From an uncultured Sphingomonadaceae bacterium (GTDB taxonomy: Bacteria > Pseudomonadota > Alphaproteobacteria > Sphingomonadales > Sphingomonadaceae), in the NCBI GenBank assembly GCA_947504025.1, contig CANNFX010000001.1, positions 1,091,501-1,155,500 on the forward strand: 64,000 nt of DNA, written 5' to 3'. The translations under genes and the position numbers were made by a program. Positions 46,148 to 54,651 of this stretch are shown here, piece after piece; the first letter of the stretch is position 1; every line of letters starts with the position of its first letter. Below the pieces are notes generated by a model. That model had not been told where the DNA came from, searched no databases, and saw only the letters and a list, made by a program, of their open reading frames with translations.

Positions 46148-46744
46148 TTACAGGAACCCTCCTTGAAGGAAGTTAAAATTCGAACTCGACGGTCCTGCGC
46201 GGCGATAGGTTCGCGGCGGGCTTTCAACCCCCCATGCGATGGGGACGCCTAATCCGATTGCGTTGTCATGGCCGGTATCACCTGCCCAAACTGATTTCTG
46301 AAAAACCGGGTTCAGGCTGTTGCCCGTGTTGCGCTCGAAAAGGAGCTCGGCAGTAGAGACAATGGACATAGCGAGTTCACGCCGGTCCTTGCCGACCGTC
46401 AGCGTGGTCTGGTCGATCTGGCCGTCAAACATCAGCGTGGGCGATCCGGTCAGCTCGCCAGTGTCGCGGTCGTAGTTGCCCAGCCAAAACCTTACACGGC
46501 TGCGTTGAAATCCCGGCTGAGACAGTTCTGCGATTGCGGCGGTTCCGGGCGGATACATAATGGCATCAAGCGCCGGCACTTCATTGCCGACGCCCTCTTG
46601 CAGTGAGTCCACGCTAGCAATTGTGCCAAAGGTCGGGTCGCTGGCTTTGTAGGTCTCGCCATCGAAGTCAATTATACCGCCATCGCATAGGCGAATGGTG
46701 GTTGTCGGGAGCTCGATTTTTACCAAGCCGGTGAGGCCGCTCAC
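46148..46744 (-). CDS. Tail protein, baseplate type (unassigned)
   Basis: 198 residues. VKIELPTTTIRLCDGGIIDFDGETYKASD and the later RVRFWLGNYDRDTGELTG and GQIDQTTLTVGKDRRELAMSIVSTAELLFER suggest a beta-rich baseplate-hub-like protein seen in lambda-like and gene-transfer-agent tails. It overlaps the next tail gene by 4 bp. The name is by position and fold impression. Confidence 0.6.
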   Translation of the reverse strand: MSGLTGLVKIELPTTTIRLCDGGIIDFDGETYKASDPTFGTIASVDSLQEGVGNEVPALDAIMYPPGTAAIAELSQPGFQRSRVRFWLGNYDRDTGELTGSPTLMFDGQIDQTTLTVGKDRRELAMSIVSTAELLFERNTGNSLNPVFQKSVWAGDTGHDNAIGLGVPIAWGVESPPRTYRRAGPSSSNFNFLQGGFL

Positions 46745-47334
46745 CCCTGCTCTTCCAGTGTGAAGCTGAGTGCGATCAGGCGCTCAATTGGTATTTGCCA
46801 GTCAACCGCGCTGCCATCGACGAAGCCCTCTACCTCTGGCTTGGCGAGCAACACTGTAGCGCCGTCCGCAAAGTCGGCGCGGATTGGCGGCTCGATTGTG
46901 ATTGTGGCCGTGCCGGTTCCGCTGGCAATTTCATTCGAACGGCAGTTGTGGAGATAGCGGACTCCGTCAGCATCGATCAACGTCAGCCAAAAGCCCTCCT
47001 TAAAGCCGTAGGAAGGCGTCAGGCCGCGAATATCAATGCTCGTGCCGCGTTGCCCCGCACCGTCCATGACAGGCGAACCGGGGATGCCCTGCGACTGTTC
47101 AAGCAAAGGATACTCGATACGAATGCCTTCACGTTTCGCTGTAAGCAATCGCGACACAAAAACTCGAGCCGTTTGTGCTGGCATCGGAGGGTAGGAAACC
47201 TGAACACTGAACCGGGAACCGGCTCGATCAACGCGCTGCGTCGATCCGCCTAAACTCCCGCGAAGCTGGAACCCATAATCAAGAAGGCTTGGTGCTGCGC
47301 CATTGGGCGAAGGGTTCGCAGGAAACTCAATCAT
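46741..47334 (-). CDS. Distal tail protein-like (unassigned)
   Basis: 197 residues following the tape measure gene. IEFPANPSPNGAAPSLLDYGFQLRGSLGGSTQRVDRAGSRF and the later FWLTLIDADGVRYLHN suggest a distal tail or tail-tip scaffold. It overlaps the tape measure gene by 4 bp. No specific family is recognised. Confidence 0.6.
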   Translation of the reverse strand: MIEFPANPSPNGAAPSLLDYGFQLRGSLGGSTQRVDRAGSRFSVQVSYPPMPAQTARVFVSRLLTAKREGIRIEYPLLEQSQGIPGSPVMDGAGQRGTSIDIRGLTPSYGFKEGFWLTLIDADGVRYLHNCRSNEIASGTGTATITIEPPIRADFADGATVLLAKPEVEGFVDGSAVDWQIPIERLIALSFTLEEQG

Positions 47335-49808
47335 CCGACCCTCCGGTTCTGACGGCGAGACATCTGGCGCTGCGCAACCTGCGCTCCGCCGCTTGCGATA
47401 GCCGGTGCGGCTGCCTGAATTTGACCATCAACGCGGAATTGGAATAGCCCGGTCGTATCGACAATCTCCACCCGGCTACGCCCGCCCATGCTTCGCAAAT
47501 CTCTATTCGTCATGACGCTTGCGCCGCGATTCATATTGATCAACTCAGGGCCGCGCTCGCCAACCAGAGCAAGACCGCCGGGGTGGAAGTTCGTGCCGTT
47601 CGCGTAGGCTGGAACCCTGTTAATGTTGGTCTGAATGCTTTTTCCGAATGCGCCTATCGAACCCAACTGAGTGCCGAGCCCGATCACCGCGCCTAGAATA
47701 TCGAGAAAACCGCCACCTTTGATCGAGTTCGCCATGTTCTGCAGCGCGCCAATCGTATCGTCGGCCATGTCCTTGAATGACTTCACAACTCGGACATTCG
47801 CCGCCTCGGTTTTTTTGGCGTTGTCATTTGCAATGTCGCCAATGTTCTCGATGCTCTCTCGCAACGTTTTATCGATGTCTGCCTGAGTGAACCCGCCGGT
47901 CACAATGACCTTCGGATTTAGCCTTTCGACCTCTTCCCGCCAGCGCCTGACGACTTCGTAAGCTGCTTTTATGCCTGTGCTTTCGGAGAAAATCTTGGCC
48001 TCTACATTCGCCCGTATTTTCGCCAGATCAACGTCACGGTCAATTAGAGCCTGCTGCTCGGGGAATAGATCAGCGAGCATCGCTCGCGCGTCTTCCTGAA
48101 GCTCGCGGAACTTCTTCTTTGTCTTGTCGACGGCCTTGGTCACCTGCCCGACCATAACCGTATCGAGCCGCTTCATTTCCGAAGCAATATCGTCGACCAT
48201 GTCAGGGATGTAGGAGCGCCGCGTTACCTTATCCCAAAGGTCAAAAAATGCGCCGCGAACCTTCTCAATCTTGTCGAGCGCGCCCCTCCAGACCGCTCCT
48301 AGCTTGTCGGCAATCCAAGTCTTGATGCCGTTATACATCGCACGCATGGCCGCAGTTGCACCCGGCGCTAGCGACTCGATGACGTTTAGAATTGTGCTGA
48401 TGGCCGTCGAGACAATCGCCTTCACCGACTCCCAAGCGCCAGCGAACTCGCCAGTCAGGATAGACGATACAAGTTTGATGATGTTGCCGATCTGAGTGAA
48501 CGCGCCGCTCACGATATCGATGGCAGCCGAGAGGATGCGGATTAGGCCCTCGCCAAGTACCGATGCATAGGCCAATTGGAACTTGGCGAGCGTGCCGACA
48601 ACCGTCTTAATCATAGTACCAAGCGGCCCGTTCCAAAGCTCGGTGAGGGTTGCTTTGACCGTATCGATGAGCGCGGAAACTTTGGGGCCAAGCGCTTCGC
48701 TGATGCGGTCCCGGAACTCGGTAAGCACAGGCGCGATCTTGTCCCAGTTTTTATACACCAGGTATCCCGCTGCCGCGATGGCGGCAGCGATTGCAATGAC
48801 TGGGGCGGCGGCTAGTGCGAAGGCAGCAAAGCCTGTGGCCCCTGCCGTAGCTCCGGCACCCGCTGCTGCTGCACCGCCACCGATTGCTGGGAGCAAAGGC
48901 AACAGCAGTGCAAAGCCCTTAGTCAGGCTGCCCGCAATGAAAAGAACTGGGCCCAAAGCAGCGGCGAGCGCTGCTCCTACCACTACGACCTCCTTCATAC
49001 CGGGCGAGAGATTATTAAAGGCGTTTAGCAGCGCGTTCACATACGGCGTGAGCTTCTCGACCGCTTCCAAAAGGAACTCGCCGATGCCCTCTTTCAAGTC
49101 CGACCATGCGTTGACAGTATCCGAACCGGGCGCTGCATCACGAACCGCCTTGGCTGAACCTTCATACTGCTTCTCGAGCTCGGCAAGAATGATGCCCTGA
49201 GCGCCAGCAATGTCGCCCACCGCCGCCATCTTCTTGGCAAGCTCTTCCTGCTCGGGGGCCAACTTCACGCCGACGCGCGAAAGGGCCGAAAGTCCCTTAA
49301 CCGGATCGTTCAGAGCTTTGCCGATCAGGATGGTTGACGATTTCAAGTCCTGATTGAGCTTGGCTGACAGGTTGACCGCAGCCTGATTTGCGCGGTCAAA
49401 ATTATCCTCGGCAATGTCGCCGAACGTCAGCATATTGGACGTTACGTCGCGCAGAATTTCCTTGTCGTCATAAGCCGATATGCTCTCCAAATCTTTGGCG
49501 AGCGTTTGAAGCTGTGCACTCGACCGGCCTGCGCCATCGCCCATAGATTCGAGCGTGGCTTCCATCTGTCCGATAGCATCCCGGCTTTTAACAGCAGCAT
49601 CGAATGCCGCCGCTCCAACTGCAACCAAAGGTGCGGTGATTGCGAACGACATCGTTTTACCGATGCTGGACATCTTCTTACCGATGGCCTGAAGCTTGCG
49701 CTGGCTCTGGGCCATGCGCTTCTCAGCGAGATTGGCACCCTTTTCAAAAGCGGCTGTCTCAAGCCCAAGCTGGACCGACAGACGGGCAATTACGTCACCT
49801 AGTCCCAT
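47331..49808 (-). CDS. Tail tape measure protein
   Basis: 825 residues, by far the largest tail gene. Start ATG at 49808 follows AGGAGGG. N-terminal coiled-coil (AEKRMAQSQRKLQAIGKKM), helical hydrophobic region (MKEVVVVGAALAAALGPVLFIAGSL; AAPVIAIAAAIAAAGYLVY) and a late RLPGL-like Gly-rich end. It sets tail length and helps DNA entry. About 825 residues predicts a tail of roughly 120 nm by the usual 0.15 nm per residue rule. The longer ORF start at 49859 lies inside the chaperone gene. Confidence 0.9.
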   Translation of the reverse strand: MGLGDVIARLSVQLGLETAAFEKGANLAEKRMAQSQRKLQAIGKKMSSIGKTMSFAITAPLVAVGAAAFDAAVKSRDAIGQMEATLESMGDGAGRSSAQLQTLAKDLESISAYDDKEILRDVTSNMLTFGDIAEDNFDRANQAAVNLSAKLNQDLKSSTILIGKALNDPVKGLSALSRVGVKLAPEQEELAKKMAAVGDIAGAQGIILAELEKQYEGSAKAVRDAAPGSDTVNAWSDLKEGIGEFLLEAVEKLTPYVNALLNAFNNLSPGMKEVVVVGAALAAALGPVLFIAGSLTKGFALLLPLLPAIGGGAAAAGAGATAGATGFAAFALAAAPVIAIAAAIAAAGYLVYKNWDKIAPVLTEFRDRISEALGPKVSALIDTVKATLTELWNGPLGTMIKTVVGTLAKFQLAYASVLGEGLIRILSAAIDIVSGAFTQIGNIIKLVSSILTGEFAGAWESVKAIVSTAISTILNVIESLAPGATAAMRAMYNGIKTWIADKLGAVWRGALDKIEKVRGAFFDLWDKVTRRSYIPDMVDDIASEMKRLDTVMVGQVTKAVDKTKKKFRELQEDARAMLADLFPEQQALIDRDVDLAKIRANVEAKIFSESTGIKAAYEVVRRWREEVERLNPKVIVTGGFTQADIDKTLRESIENIGDIANDNAKKTEAANVRVVKSFKDMADDTIGALQNMANSIKGGGFLDILGAVIGLGTQLGSIGAFGKSIQTNINRVPAYANGTNFHPGGLALVGERGPELINMNRGASVMTNRDLRSMGGRSRVEIVDTTGLFQFRVDGQIQAAAPAIASGGAQVAQRQMSRRQNRRVG

Positions 49809-50423
49809 CAGTGCCCTCCTGCCTTTCCAGCATGCCTTCGAAGAGCCGACGCACGCCAAGCGCGCCGTCCTCGGCAGGTTTGCTTTTGGTTTTTAGATAA
49901 TCGTCGAGCGACTTCATCTTCTTGCCCTCACGGGCGAACTTTTCGACTTGCCAGCCCACGGTCACGGCGTGCTCATTTGACGCCTTCATTCGGGCGCTTA
50001 CGATAAGTACGAAGTTACGCGGGGTGGTCCGCCAAAAAGCGTCGGGATCTAGCCCCGCTTCGCACCACTGCTGCCAGAACGCTTCCCAGCTTTCCGGCTC
50101 GGCGCGTTTCCCGCCTTCCCCTTTGCATCGGGGAAGGCTTTGTCAGCCGCCTCTGCGAGACGTTCCGACACTTCAGTCGAATCTGTCGCCAGCATATCGG
50201 CGGCTTCGCGAAGGGTGATGTCGGGATGCTTAGCCCGCAGCGCGCCATAGAGCATGGCCCTAGAAGCGCCCACAAAGCCGCGTGCGGCGTCGGCCATGGT
50301 TTCACCTAGTGGCTTGCCATAGATGCCCTCAGCCTCAACCAGAGCTTCCATGTCAGCAACCAGAATGAACTCACGCCCATCCTCAAGCTTCAGCGAAACT
50401 TCCCCTTTGATCCGGTTCGCCAT
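49795..50423 (-). CDS. Tail assembly chaperone, frameshifted long form
   Basis: The second frame (to stop 49795) contains ESWEAFWQQWCEAGLDPDAFWRTTPRNFVLIVSARMKAS, a TAC-type tail chaperone domain. Its frame opens at a TGA just before 50133 and has no start codon until 49989, which is already past the conserved part. It can only be made by a -1 shift from the short-form gene near 50118-50124 or 50106-50112. The fused product would have about 208 residues. This matches the G and GT arrangement of tailed phages. The short form is listed separately. Confidence 0.75.
50049..50423 (-). CDS. Tail assembly chaperone, short form (GTA-gp10-like)
   Basis: 124 residues. GEVSLKLEDGREFILVADMEALVEAEGIYGKPLGETMADAARGFVGASRAMLYGALRAK fits the Phage_TAC_11 / GTA-gp10 family. 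It ends in a basic, low-complexity tail read only past the slippery sites. It shares one base with the tail-tube gene. It coats the tape measure protein before tail assembly. The -1 shifted product replaces its tail with the second chaperone domain. Confidence 0.85.
   Translation of the reverse strand: MANRIKGEVSLKLEDGREFILVADMEALVEAEGIYGKPLGETMADAARGFVGASRAMLYGALRAKHPDITLREAADMLATDSTEVSERLAEAADKAFPDAKGKAGNAPSRKAGKRSGSSGAKRG
50106..50124 (-). promoter_or_regulatory. Predicted -1 frameshift site (two slippery heptamers)
   Basis: On the minus strand, A AAG GGG (50124-50118) and G GGA AAC (50112-50106) both lie in the zero frame of the short chaperone gene and both fit X XXY YYZ. A -1 shift at either leads straight into the second chaperone frame. 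They are 12 nt apart. Downstream structure was not computed. Confidence 0.72.
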
Positions 50424-50863
50424 TAGACAACGACCGGCGCGCGGGTGATAGCGCTCTGCACTTCGATGGTGACCGTTGCAGTCATTGCAGCGCCCGCATC
50501 GAGATCGTCAACTTCGTATCCGGTAACTTCGCCGGTGAACGACCATTCCTCTGCAAGCGTGCCATCCTGTTCAGGAACGGCAATCTTCATGGCGCGCTCT
50601 TCGCTGCTTTCGTTCAATTCATGAAGCAATGCGTCGGTATCAGACTGCGGGCGATAGAGAACCGTCACGGTAAACTCGCTGCTCTCGTATCGACCCGGAA
50701 TGGTCTTCGGGCGCAGGTCCTTCAGCGTTGACGCATCGACGCGCTCGCGCCGATTTTGCGGCAACCCGAAACCCTGAACGCCAACCAATTCGTATAGGTC
50801 AGTGCCATCGTTGATGTGAACTTCGCCGTTATAGCCCGTGCTGGCTTCTTGCGTCTCCGCCAT
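50423..50863 (-). CDS. Major tail tube protein
   Basis: 146 residues, mostly beta. YNGEVHINDGTDLYELVGVQGFGLPQNRRERVDASTLKDLRPKTIPGRYE and the C-terminal VTGYEVDDLDAGAAMTATVTIEVQ match tail tube proteins of the lambda-gpV/HK97 type. It forms the tail tube. Position before the tail chaperones is standard. Confidence 0.82.
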   Translation of the reverse strand: MAETQEASTGYNGEVHINDGTDLYELVGVQGFGLPQNRRERVDASTLKDLRPKTIPGRYESSEFTVTVLYRPQSDTDALLHELNESSEERAMKIAVPEQDGTLAEEWSFTGEVTGYEVDDLDAGAAMTATVTIEVQSAITRAPVVV

Positions 50864-50884
50864 TTGTATTACTCCGGGACCTAA

Positions 50885-51283
50885 TTATGCCAATATGTGC
50901 CAGACGAGCAGGTCCACGCTCGCCCGATGTACAAAACCTTTGTCAGTGTCTTCGCCAAGATCGCGCGGCCCTTCGGCGCTGCAGCGTCCAAACTGTATTC
51001 CGCCAACCGCCTCTGGCGTCGCGACGGCTGAGATGATTGCCTCGGCAAGCGCTCGAGCTTCGCCGTAGGATTTAGAAAAACAATCGGCCTGAACCCGCGT
51101 CGGACGAAAACCCTGATACCCTTTCAAAAGCTGGGGGCGGGGATCGCTGATCGTTTGCAGGCGAACATATGGGAGCTCACGGCCCTGCGGAACGTAGACC
51201 CAATGAATCTTATCGTCGGCGATAGCGCTGACCGCAGTGTCCGCCTCAAATCGGGTGATCAGCGCGCTGGCGAAATCTGCCAT
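50885..51283 (-). CDS. Tail terminator (DUF3168 type)
   Basis: 132 residues. FASALITRFEADTAVSAIADDKIHWVYVPQGRELPYVRLQTIS is the DUF3168 pattern, and the end DKGFVHRASVDLLVWH completes it. It caps the tail and joins it to the head. It lies between the HK97-gp10-like and tail tube genes as expected. Confidence 0.82.
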   Translation of the reverse strand: MADFASALITRFEADTAVSAIADDKIHWVYVPQGRELPYVRLQTISDPRPQLLKGYQGFRPTRVQADCFSKSYGEARALAEAIISAVATPEAVGGIQFGRCSAEGPRDLGEDTDKGFVHRASVDLLVWHILA

Positions 51284-51285
51284 GA

Positions 51286-51747
51286 CTATCTCCCGGCCTG
51301 TTTGGCCAGCTTGCGCGCAATGCGCTCCTTGGCCTTCCTGATTTGCTCGGTCAGAACCTGCCGAATATCCTGGATTACCTGCGGCCCCTCAGCATCCGCC
51401 GCTGGCCGCATGTATGGCTGCGCGGGCTGATTAACCGTCCCGTTTTCCTGAAAGGAGGCGTTTCCGCCCTCCTCACGGCCAACCGGGCCGGTAGCGACGT
51501 TTACACCAGTCGAACGCGCGTAGCGGCCTCCAGCGAGCCGTGTGGCCCTAACGTTCTTGGTTTTGATGTCGCCAGCGAGGTTGCCCTCATCCTTTGGAGC
51601 CAAATCGCGGGCGCGGTCCTCAATTCGGGCCATGGCCAAGACGGCTGCACGCCGTAGCGTGTTTTTTGCAGTCGCCCGTGGCAAGTCCTCTGCTAGGGCG
51701 CGCTCCAGTTCGCGGAACCCCTCAAGCTTGACCTTCATCGTCCTCAA
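51286..51747 (-). CDS. HK97-gp10-like head-tail protein
   Basis: 153 residues. VKLEGFRELERALAEDLPRATAKNTLRRAAVLAMARIEDRARDLAPKDEGNLAGDI is the HK97 gp10 start. NGTVNQPAQPYMRPAADA is a further conserved site. It functions at the head-tail joint. The 5' 26 nt overlap the small ORF upstream. Confidence 0.88.
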   Translation of the reverse strand: MRTMKVKLEGFRELERALAEDLPRATAKNTLRRAAVLAMARIEDRARDLAPKDEGNLAGDIKTKNVRATRLAGGRYARSTGVNVATGPVGREEGGNASFQENGTVNQPAQPYMRPAADAEGPQVIQDIRQVLTEQIRKAKERIARKLAKQAGR

Positions 51748-51877
51748 CGGCTTCCACGAGGCCTGCGGCGATGAGGCGCTCCGCTTCCTGCTCGCTCACA
51801 TCATAGAGCCGTCCGGGGCTCTTGGCCCGCTGCGGCTTGTGACTATTGGTGTGCTTGCGAATGGTTCGAACTTGCAT
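51722..51877 (-). CDS. 51-aa phage protein
   Basis: Starts MQVRTIRKHTNSHKPQRAKSPGRLYDV behind AGGAGATACC. The end, EQEAERLIAAGLVEAVEDDEGQA, resembles a small SAP-like or e-type helix pair found in phage head-tail accessory proteins. It lies between two overlapping head-tail genes. Function unknown. Confidence 0.6.
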   Translation of the reverse strand: MQVRTIRKHTNSHKPQRAKSPGRLYDVSEQEAERLIAAGLVEAVEDDEGQA

Positions 51878-51885
51878 GGTATCTC

Positions 51886-52212
51886 CTATGATCCGCGAAC
51901 TGCGGTGATCTCGATCTGGCCGCGCTTCGGCGTGTCGGGCGCAAGCCCGCGAATATCCCAGATGGTCCCGTCGTCGGTCAGCCGGTCTTTGACCGTAAGC
52001 GACCGGGTGATCTCGTTCATCAGAACCTGAAACGTGGCCGGTTGGCGGTCTTGCTGCGACGCGGCCTGCCGCCGCTCGTCGCCGCGCCCGTAAAAGACTT
52101 GCGCCCACTCTGTGCCGAGCGATGTCCACGCCTCGGTCTGCTCGTTATAGTCATCCTCGGTGACAGACGACCGCTCCAAGGTAACCAGCACTGTGCGAGC
52201 GCGCCCAGTCAT
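51886..52212 (-). CDS. Head closure protein
   Basis: 108 residues from the ATG at 52212. RTVLVTLERSSVTEDDYNEQTEAWTSLGTEWAQVFYGRGDERRQAAS is the usual head-closure (HK97 gp7 / SPP1 gp16-like) start, and LTVKDRLTDDGTIWDIRGLAPDTPKRGQIEITAV the end. It seals the filled head. It overlaps the connector gene by 4 bp. The Cys-rich upstream extension is not used. Confidence 0.83.
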   Translation of the reverse strand: MTGRARTVLVTLERSSVTEDDYNEQTEAWTSLGTEWAQVFYGRGDERRQAASQQDRQPATFQVLMNEITRSLTVKDRLTDDGTIWDIRGLAPDTPKRGQIEITAVRGS

Positions 52213-52487
52213 ACGACGGTTGGCAGCCGATAAGGCCAAGCAAGGGCAGCAACACACAGTGGCCAGCCAGTAACTTCGTCCGTGTCGATGGAGTCGGCAG
52301 GATAAAACAGGTGCTCGAGCAAGAGTAGCTCCGCAGCCTTCAAATCATCCGGGAAGGTTTCAAGATCAGGGTCAATGAAGCGAGCAATCGCAGCGGTGGC
52401 CGCTGAAGCGAGCAGCGTAATGTAATCGTCCTGCTCAGAGTGGCGAATGCGCAACTGCGCTTTGGCTTCGGTTAAACTGATGCTCAT
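52209..52487 (-). CDS. Head-tail connector (gp6-like)
   Basis: 92 residues, all helical. LTEAKAQLRIRHSEQDDYITLLASAATAAIARFID is the hallmark of the HK97 gp6 / phage connector family. LLLLEHLFYPADSI and LPTVV complete it. It forms the ring below the portal. It overlaps both neighbours by 4 bp. Confidence 0.88.
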   Translation of the reverse strand: MSISLTEAKAQLRIRHSEQDDYITLLASAATAAIARFIDPDLETFPDDLKAAELLLLEHLFYPADSIDTDEVTGWPLCVAALAWPYRLPTVV

Positions 52488-52996
52488 GTTGCCGGTGTCC
52501 GGGCGTCGCGGCCCTTCTTTACTGCCAACTGCCAGTCATCCGTGCCGGGTTTCTCGGTGGTATCGGCCTGACAATGCCATACGCTCCCGCCCCAAGTGAC
52601 CATATCACCCTTCTCGTAGCTTTCGCCATCGGCGTAGACGCCGCGATACATCGGAACCGGGAAAGCGAGCTCAAAGATATAGGTGGTATCGCCTTGGCTG
52701 ACCGAGAACTCGACCGTGCGACCGTCTTCCAAAATTGTGGCATCTACATCCTCGGCGCTCAGGCCGTGCTTGCCGTTTTCACCGGGTGCGCCATCCGAAC
52801 CGACCACAGCGCCAAGGCCCTTCGTGCTCCCGTCCGACATAGTCAGGATCAGATTGCCGTCGCGGTCGATTAGAGCGCTTGTGACGCCGATGGCGTCCTT
52901 GCGCTCCTCTAGGGCAGCTATCTGCTTCGCAAGCGGCTCTGTGGCCTCGCGCACCGCATCCGCAATCACTTCCGCTACATCATCAAGTTCAAGCAT
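52484..52996 (-). CDS. Phage protein with carbohydrate-binding-like end
   Basis: 170 residues. The first half is helical (VAEVIADAVREATEPLAKQIAALEER) and then has a short collagen-like GSDGAPGENGKHG. The end YRGVYADGESYEKGDMVTWGGSVWHCQAD resembles CBM5/12-type chitin-binding or fibre domains. It overlaps the portal gene by 8 nt. It may be a head decoration or fibre. Such collagen-like plus binding-domain proteins are known on phage heads. Confidence 0.6.
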   Translation of the reverse strand: MLELDDVAEVIADAVREATEPLAKQIAALEERKDAIGVTSALIDRDGNLILTMSDGSTKGLGAVVGSDGAPGENGKHGLSAEDVDATILEDGRTVEFSVSQGDTTYIFELAFPVPMYRGVYADGESYEKGDMVTWGGSVWHCQADTTEKPGTDDWQLAVKKGRDARTPAT

Positions 52997-54341
52997 TTAC
53001 GCGCTCCCGCACACGCTGGCGCAAGAGCGCCTTGCGTGCCATCCGACGCTCAGCCTGCTCGGCCTCGTCAGGTTCATCATCATTGACCGGCACTGGTGGC
53101 TCGGTCGGCTTGTTCGCCTCGGCGATCATCTGCGCGTCGCGCGCCGCAATGGCTGCGATGCTATGGTCCTGCTGCTGCAAGTAAACCGTATCGCCGCCGG
53201 GGATAGGTGCTGCGTCGATACGTTTGCGCCGCTCGTCGAGAGTTAGGAGGCTCTTGGATTTGTCCAGCACGTCCATCTGAGTGGCGCTATCCATCCGCAA
53301 CAGGCCGTCGAGATCAAACTCGGTCCCTAGCTTTTCGCCAGTTCCCAGCCCCTCATCGAGACAGACCTCAGCGGCCTCAATCAGCGATTGCAGACACTGG
53401 CTGTAATATTCGATGTTCAGCGCCTGCACGTTGTTCGCGGATGGCGCGCTTCCAACGCCGATCTTGTAGGGCGGCACGTGGAACGTCGAACAGACTACTT
53501 CCGCCGTCCATTTAAGCTGCTCAACCATTTGCGCATCGACCGGGTTAACGGCGAGGCTGTGGTAGACCATTCCGTCGCCCAATACGGCGATCTTGCCAGC
53601 ATTGGAGCCGGTGAAATTCTCATCCCAGTAGGTTTTCAGGCGGTCGGCGTTGTCGCTATCAATGCGCTTTGGGGCGACCAGCAACCCGCCGGGCTTCGAA
53701 GCGTTGCCAAAGAAATTCGCGCTGTTGTTCTGAATGCTCAGCCCCTGCGTCGCGGCAAGGCCGCACGCATAGAGCGGTGAGATGCCGACTAGCGGGTGAA
53801 ACAGGCAGTTAAAGCGGTCGTGAATGATCTCGCTGGCCGGGACGATAATCTCATTGTCAGTCAGGCCGGAAATGTTGTCCGCTGAAAGCTGATAATATAC
53901 GTCGCCTTTCGGCGTAATTAGAGGCTGGCAGCGCGCTGGGTCCAAAACGTGCAGCGATGTGACGTTGCCGCGATTGTCCCGCCCCTTGAGAACGTAGGTG
54001 TTGCCCTTCGAAAGCTTCGAAAGAATCCATGATTCCCAGAACTGGTTGCGCGTTTGGAAGGCGTTCGGCTTGCGCAGGACTGGCGAGTACGCAGTGTTGG
54101 ACGTTTCCTGCCAAATCCCGCTGTCAAACTCGACAAGCTTCACGCGAAGCTTTGCAATGTCGCTGGCGATCAACGTCATGCATGAAAACACAGCGTGATA
54201 GGCCAGCACAGCGCGTGCATCGACTTCGACGTTCGTCTGCCATGCACCCGCAAAGCTCTCGCGGATGACCGGCCACCATCCCTGTGACGACGGCGATGAG
54301 GCCGTTTTTTCACGGGCTATGTCGAAGCCGAATAGCTTCAC
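52989..54341 (-). CDS. HK97-type portal protein
   Basis: 450 residues. It contains AYHAVFSCMTLIASDIAKLRVKLVE, NTYVLKGRDNRGNVTSLHVLDP, and EIIHDRFNCLFHPLVGISPLYACGLA, all strong HK97 portal signatures, and later VPPYKIGVG and QALNIEYYSQCLQSL. The charged C-terminus is arginine-rich. It forms the dodecamer through which DNA passes. It is placed before the protease and capsid in the gene order of this strand. Confidence 0.95.
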   Translation of the reverse strand: MKLFGFDIAREKTASSPSSQGWWPVIRESFAGAWQTNVEVDARAVLAYHAVFSCMTLIASDIAKLRVKLVEFDSGIWQETSNTAYSPVLRKPNAFQTRNQFWESWILSKLSKGNTYVLKGRDNRGNVTSLHVLDPARCQPLITPKGDVYYQLSADNISGLTDNEIIVPASEIIHDRFNCLFHPLVGISPLYACGLAATQGLSIQNNSANFFGNASKPGGLLVAPKRIDSDNADRLKTYWDENFTGSNAGKIAVLGDGMVYHSLAVNPVDAQMVEQLKWTAEVVCSTFHVPPYKIGVGSAPSANNVQALNIEYYSQCLQSLIEAAEVCLDEGLGTGEKLGTEFDLDGLLRMDSATQMDVLDKSKSLLTLDERRKRIDAAPIPGGDTVYLQQQDHSIAAIAARDAQMIAEANKPTEPPVPVNDDEPDEAEQAERRMARKALLRQRVRERVNA

Positions 54342-54598
54342 TGTGCTTCAGCCTCGGCAATCTTCGCCTGCAGCGCCTTCGCATCCCATTTATGGAACGG
54401 GCGCTTACCGACTACCGTGGCATAGCGTGAGCGCAGGTCCGATAGGTCTTCTGCGGGCTTATCGGGCGCTGGTTTGGCAATGCCGAGCGCGGCTGCGAGG
54501 CGGGCGCGTGGGCCATTGAGTGTAATCTCTTCGCCAGCCTGAAGGGACCGAGTCCCATAGCGGCGCGTGGCGGTGACAATCATCTTGGTATCGGCCAT
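54338..54598 (-). CDS. Small phage protein between portal and capsid
   Basis: 86 residues. MIVTATRRYGTRSLQAGEEITLNGPRARLAAALGIAKPA is similar in type to small head-completion proteins, and KPAEDLSDLRSRYATVVGKRPFHKWDAKALQAKIAEAEA resembles a SAP/HeH-like helix pair. It overlaps the portal gene by 4 bp. Its role is unknown; it may be a decoration or connector. Confidence 0.65.
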   Translation of the reverse strand: MADTKMIVTATRRYGTRSLQAGEEITLNGPRARLAAALGIAKPAPDKPAEDLSDLRSRYATVVGKRPFHKWDAKALQAKIAEAEAQ

Positions 54599-54651
54599 CG
54601 TTATCTCCTTGGGGAAGTGGAAGGCGGGCCGAAGCCCGCCCTCCTGTCAGA

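Noticed and set aside
49795..49989. Independent 64-codon gene starting at ATG 49989
   Set aside because: The conserved chaperone region lies upstream of that ATG in the same frame, so the short ORF is only the end of the frameshifted product.
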